Assembly (NCBI GenBank): GCA_021798575.1
Contig: JAJZGI010000011.1
Span: forward strand, 1 to 47,137
DNA: 47,137 bases
Direction: 5' to 3'
DNA from: Pseudomonadota bacterium
GTDB taxonomy: Bacteria; Pseudomonadota; Alphaproteobacteria; Acetobacterales; Acetobacteraceae
The position numbers and the translations under genes were made by a program. Shown here piece by piece: positions 44,213 to 47,137 of this stretch; positions within the stretch are counted from its first letter, which is position 1; every line of letters starts with the position of its first letter. The notes below the pieces were generated by a model, which ran no database searches, was not told where the DNA came from, and saw nothing but the letters and a program-made list of their open reading frames with translations.

Positions 44213-45013
44213 CTACCCCGAGATCAGCAATTCCGTCACCCGCTTCCCACCACCCCGCCCAGCCGTGTAAATAGTCCCCACCAGCTCAATCTCGAACCGC
44301 CGGAATATCCTCTGCACCTCATCAGAGGCGTCTAAAGACATAATAAACCGCCCTTTAAGACGCTTTAAGAGGATCGCCATCCGCTCAAAATCCGCCCGCT
44401 CAAACACCCCATCGCCATAGTCCCGCTCGCAGCCAAAGTATGGCGGGTCGAGGTAGAACAACGTCCCAGGCCCATCATACCGCGGCAATAACGCCCCCCA
44501 GTCCAGCCGTTCGATCACCACACCCGAGAGCCGCTGATGGATCTGCTCCAGCATCGGCCCAAGCGTCGCCACGTCGAATCGCGCCGGCCTGTCTTTTGAC
44601 ACTCCAAAATTCGGTGACCGCACCCTCCCACCGAAAGACACCCGCTGCACATACAAAAACCTGACCGCCCGCTCCAAATCCGTCAGCGCCTCACCATTGG
44701 TCGCCACCAGGCGCTCAAACTCATCCCGCGAGGTAATCTGCCAGCGCAGCATATCCATCAGCGCCAAGTAATGCCGCTGCAGCACGCGGAACAGCGTCGT
44801 CACATCGCCATTTATGTCGTTTATCACCTCAGCCTTGGCCTTAAACGGCCGCCGCAGAAACACCCCGCCCATCCCGACGAACGGCTCCACATAGGTATGG
44901 TGCGGCACTGCGGCGAGCCGATCGATGATGCGCCCCGCCAGATATCGCTTGCCACCAAGGTAGGGTGCTGGCGGCACCACCGGTTCCACCGGCACGAGTA
45001 TAGATTTGGTCAT
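44213..45013 (-). CDS. Phage-type DNA adenine methylase (D12 class)
   Basis: A 266-residue N6-adenine DNA methyltransferase. The SAM-binding YVEPFVGMGGVF (about 40-51) precedes the catalytic DPPY motif in FYLDPPYFGCERDYG. The N-terminal PYLGGKRYLA matches the D12 class. It probably methylates an adenine in a short target; phage-borne members protect DNA from host restriction. No cognate endonuclease is adjacent. It is the last gene of the phage-like minus-strand block, 123 bp after the gene at 45137. Confidence 0.9.
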   Translation of the reverse strand: MTKSILVPVEPVVPPAPYLGGKRYLAGRIIDRLAAVPHHTYVEPFVGMGGVFLRRPFKAKAEVINDINGDVTTLFRVLQRHYLALMDMLRWQITSRDEFERLVATNGEALTDLERAVRFLYVQRVSFGGRVRSPNFGVSKDRPARFDVATLGPMLEQIHQRLSGVVIERLDWGALLPRYDGPGTLFYLDPPYFGCERDYGDGVFERADFERMAILLKRLKGRFIMSLDASDEVQRIFRRFEIELVGTIYTAGRGGGKRVTELLISG

Positions 45014-45034
45014 TACAATCTCTCATAGTGCCCA

Positions 45035-45050
45035 CTCACCGGCCGGTGAG
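45035..45050. repeat. Perfect 16-bp palindrome ahead of the DNA methylase
   Basis: CTCACCGGCCGGTGAG at 45035-45050 is perfectly self-complementary and lies 21 bp upstream of the methylase start. It could be an operator or part of a transcript-end structure. Methylases often regulate themselves, but there is no direct evidence here. Confidence 0.5.
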
Positions 45051-45136
45051 GCGGGGCGGTTTAACCGTGCGAGGAGAGAGACTCGCGGCTTCGGCTGTTT
45101 GCAGCAGCCAAGCCCCCGCTGAATGCGGAGGATACT

Positions 45137-45880
45137 CTACGTCACGGCAATCGCCCCAGAAACAGCGGTCAGTGCCGTCACGGTATCATTCGCCCACACG
45201 TAATAGGTCCCAGCCGAGCCCGGCGTCAGGCTCCCACTCAGCACCCCGCCAGTGCTCGCCGCCGCCACATAACCCGTGGTCGGCGCCACCGTGGCGGACG
45301 TCCCAAGCGCGATCTGCACCGCATCCGATATCGGCCATACGGAACCCGCGACCGCGAGCGCGGTGCCGCTGGCGCCGGTGCTGGGCGCAGTGATCGTCAG
45401 CGAGTTGCCGGTCACGATGAAGCTGTTGGAAATCGCCACGACCTGCGGCGCATCGAGCGGCCGCACCTGGATCGTATACTGCCCAGCCGGAAGCCCCGCG
45501 CCGATCACAAAGCTGAACGCCCCACCACCCACCGTCACACCACTCGCCGGCAGCCAGGTCACGCCGCCATCCAGGCTGTAATCGAACGCCGTCGGCGAAT
45601 CGTTGAAATACGCTCCGCTCACTGTCAGCGGCATGTCCGCCGCCAGGCCGTTAATCGCCGCCACGGTAAGCGCCGGCGCAACCGGTATCGTGGCCTGCTG
45701 CCAGCTCAACGCACCACCCACCCAGGTCAGGTACCACACCTGCGTCGGGTCGGTGGCCAGCGGATACGGCGGAATCCCAGGCGGCGGCGGTACAACAGTG
45801 CCTGCCACCACAGTCACGGGTATGCTGAGCCCGAGCTGCGTGCGCGTGATGCTGACTGGCGCGGCGATAGTAGCGCTCAT
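45137..45880 (-). CDS. Phage structural protein, Ser/Thr/Ala-rich beta repeats
   Basis: A 247-residue protein with no signal peptide and strong beta-rich composition. Two segments look like Ig- or IPT-like modules (INGLAADMPLTVSGAYFNDS; TGNSLTITAPSTGASGTALA). Phage tail and baseplate proteins often have this character, and the neighbours support that. I do not recognise a specific family. The upstream gene overlaps it by 4 bp (ATGA). Confidence 0.6.
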   Translation of the reverse strand: MSATIAAPVSITRTQLGLSIPVTVVAGTVVPPPPGIPPYPLATDPTQVWYLTWVGGALSWQQATIPVAPALTVAAINGLAADMPLTVSGAYFNDSPTAFDYSLDGGVTWLPASGVTVGGGAFSFVIGAGLPAGQYTIQVRPLDAPQVVAISNSFIVTGNSLTITAPSTGASGTALAVAGSVWPISDAVQIALGTSATVAPTTGYVAAASTGGVLSGSLTPGSAGTYYVWANDTVTALTAVSGAIAVT

Positions 45881-46257
45881 GATCCAAACCCTGGATAATA
45901 GGAGAGCCCATCTGTAACAGGGTCCGGCGCCGGCGCATCCGGCATGGTGATCGAGACAGCCCGATCCACGTAAACCGGCGTCGTCTCGCTATAAACCACA
46001 TTCCCGGAAGCGATGCTGAGAAACGCGATATCGACCTTATGCATCCCCTCAGGCCAAAGCGTCGTGCTGAGGCACACCGCCTGATAGCTTCCCGGCACAC
46101 CCAACGTGAACGTCAGCATCCCCAGCAGATTATCCCGCGAATCGCGCACCATCCCCGCCAGCGTCACCTGCGTCAGGTCAAATGCGGTTCCATCAGCATT
46201 GGCGCACACATCCGTGAAAATCAGCGCCTGCCCCCGCTTAATCCGAATATCCGTCAC
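45877..46257 (-). CDS. Phage-like hypothetical protein
   Basis: A 126-residue protein beginning MTDIRIKRGQALIFTDVCAN. The arrangement of a short beta-sandwich domain (DLTQVTLAGMVRDSRDN, GSYQAVCLSTTLWPEGMHKV) resembles BppU-like or other tail-associated N-terminal domains. No enzyme motifs are seen. It is coupled by 4-bp overlaps to both neighbours in the phage-type operon. Confidence 0.62.
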   Translation of the reverse strand: MTDIRIKRGQALIFTDVCANADGTAFDLTQVTLAGMVRDSRDNLLGMLTFTLGVPGSYQAVCLSTTLWPEGMHKVDIAFLSIASGNVVYSETTPVYVDRAVSITMPDAPAPDPVTDGLSYYPGFGS

Positions 46258-46694
46258 GGCAGCAGCCCCAGCACGGTCGAGAGCCCGAGATCGCGCGGCG
46301 TGACCCGATCGCCATGCCGCGTCACGAGCACCAGCCGCCCAGACCGATCAAAACAGAAATTCACATATTCCGAGCAATCCCAGAAACCCCACCGCGCCAG
46401 TGGCAGCCGCAGGATCAATCCCGCAATCGCCCGCCAGTCATACGGTCGCCCGATCTCGCCGCGCGCCGCCTGCCAAAACAGCGCCTCCTCGGCCGCCGTC
46501 ATCTCCACGCCGCGAATCTCCTGCGCGACCGGCCTGCAGTAATCATAGGGCCGCACCATCACACCGCCCGTGAACCGCGCGCCGAGCCACCCGTCCCCGT
46601 TGTCGATCTCCACGTGGCTCCACTGCCCCCACGTCCACCAGCAAATGGCGGCCGAGATTATTCCCGGGTCGCGGATGAGCCGGATGCGGATCAC
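46254..46694 (-). CDS. NlpC/P60-like (YiiX-type) papain-fold phage protein
   Basis: A 146-residue protein. The His in WSHVEIDNGDGWLGAR (about residue 26) precedes a Cys in FWDCSEYVNFCF (about residue 112), the order seen in circularly permuted NlpC/P60 enzymes. IGRPYDWRAIAG between them is also typical. Phage versions may cut peptidoglycan peptides or act in tail assembly. The GTG at 46694 overlaps the upstream stop (GTGA); a longer frame to 46754 lies within the neighbouring gene and is unlikely. Confidence 0.66.
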   Translation of the reverse strand: MIRIRLIRDPGIISAAICWWTWGQWSHVEIDNGDGWLGARFTGGVMVRPYDYCRPVAQEIRGVEMTAAEEALFWQAARGEIGRPYDWRAIAGLILRLPLARWGFWDCSEYVNFCFDRSGRLVLVTRHGDRVTPRDLGLSTVLGLLP

Positions 46695-47026
46695 GGGATC
46701 GTCGCCGTAGCCGGTGGCAGCGTGCCGGTGCCAGCATCGACGATCAACTGGCACTCCATCACAAAATCCAGCCCGGCGGTAAAGAGCGCCATGAACTCCG
46801 TCACGGTGGGGAACATGTGCGCCACGCCCGCCGTGTCATACCATTTCAACGAACTCGCATTGCCGGGGAATTTCGCATTCGTATTAATGTAGCTCACGAT
46901 ACCAAGCATGTTCACATCCGCCGCCGCGTTGCACGCATACACGCCGTCGAGCGCGGGCGTGCCGGTGCTGGTAATCGTAATCCCACCCGCGATCAGCGCC
47001 GACGCTTGCTCAGCTAGTGGATAAAA
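46691..47026 (-). pseudogene. Phage tail-associated gene, 5' end broken
   Basis: The open frame covers 111 residues with no start before a stop at 47027-47029. The first residues (LAEQASALIAGGITITSTG, TPALDGVYACN) and the body (YINTNAKFPGNASSLKWYDT, PTVTEFMALFTAGLDFV) resemble the DUF4376-like end of tail fibre or assembly proteins, so the N-terminal part is missing. A partial IS630-like element starts just beyond, and its insertion is the probable cause. A shorter GTG-started product (46691-46942) could still be made. Confidence 0.55.
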
Positions 47027-47137
47027 TCATACATTTGAGTCCAATTTAGGATTCCCATTTTGCGTCTGAGATGCGATTCTGGGGCATGCTCGATGGTATT
47101 CAAGTTAAAGTCACTGCCAAGGACCGTGCCAAGCTGG
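47027..47137 (+). mobile_element. Left end of a probable IS630-family insertion sequence (partial)
   Basis: Beyond the break at ~47027 the sequence changes character. From an ATG at 47086 (or in-frame ATG at 47071) the plus strand reads MLDGIQVKVTAKDRAKL up to the window end. This resembles the N-terminus of IS630-type transposases, which typically start with a short beta strand followed by an ADRxxLE-like helix. IS630 elements insert at TA dinucleotides, and TA occurs at 47022-47023 and 47030-47031. The terminal inverted repeat cannot be confirmed without the right end. Confidence 0.5.

Noticed and set aside
44198-44338. A short plus-strand ORF preceded by AAAGGAGGG near the end of the adenine methylase
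   Set aside because: It has a good ribosome-binding site but is antisense to the methylase 3' end, about 45 codons long, and shows no recognisable content.

Overview
The window is GC-rich chromosomal DNA, almost fully coding, with many 4-bp start/stop overlaps. It most resembles an alphaproteobacterium, probably an acidophilic member of the Acetobacteraceae. The grounds are the rplY-pth-ychF and lepB-rnc-era orders, an alphaproteobacterial-type LexA box (GTTC-N7-GTTC) at uvrA, a DUF3297 gene, a hypothetical gene of a type I associate with Acetobacteraceae, and palindromic intergenic repeats of alphaproteobacterial style. The taxonomic call is inference.

Layout. Positions 129-5471 (minus) hold housekeeping genes: CBS protein, nitrilase-fold hydrolase, ychF, pth, rplY and purB, with large palindromic repeats on both sides of purB. 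Positions 5662-9654 (plus) hold a TerC/YjbE-like membrane protein and a Mla-type lipid transport operon (STAS-permease, ATPase, MCE protein, lipoprotein). uvrA (minus) and ssb (plus) diverge around a LexA box; tenA, DUF3297 and a D,D-carboxypeptidase follow. lepB-rnc-era leads into a glycosylation block (GT87-like protein, two tandem GT-C-like membrane proteins, a GT2), then a second nitrilase-fold hydrolase and nadK.

The centrepiece is 25109-42105, an aryl-polyene (xanthomonadin-like) pigment locus. The core plus-strand operon (25177-35744) encodes an ACP, a COG4648-like membrane protein, an acyl/aryl-ACP ligase, two hotdog dehydratases, an LpxL-like acyltransferase, a LolA-like protein, an MMPL exporter, a papain-like (permuted NlpC/LRAT-like) protein of unknown role, a ketosynthase, a KS-like chain-length-factor partner and a ketoreductase. 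Nearby are a GT2, a flavin-dependent halogenase, a UbiE-like methyltransferase, a cation/proton antiporter and an XanB2-type chorismatase. The last would make the hydroxybenzoate starter from chorismate. Together the genes predict a halogenated, possibly O-methylated aryl polyene esterified to a lipid or sugar in the outer membrane.

From 42106 rightwards (minus) lie a TPR-glycosyltransferase and a sulfotransferase that has lost its N-terminus. The break abuts a phage-like operon (DNA adenine methylase, tail-associated proteins, a small NlpC/P60-like protein), whose first visible gene is broken near 47027 by what looks like an IS630-family element running off the window. I saw no rRNA, tRNA or CRISPR array, and no gene-free stretch longer than 300 bases.
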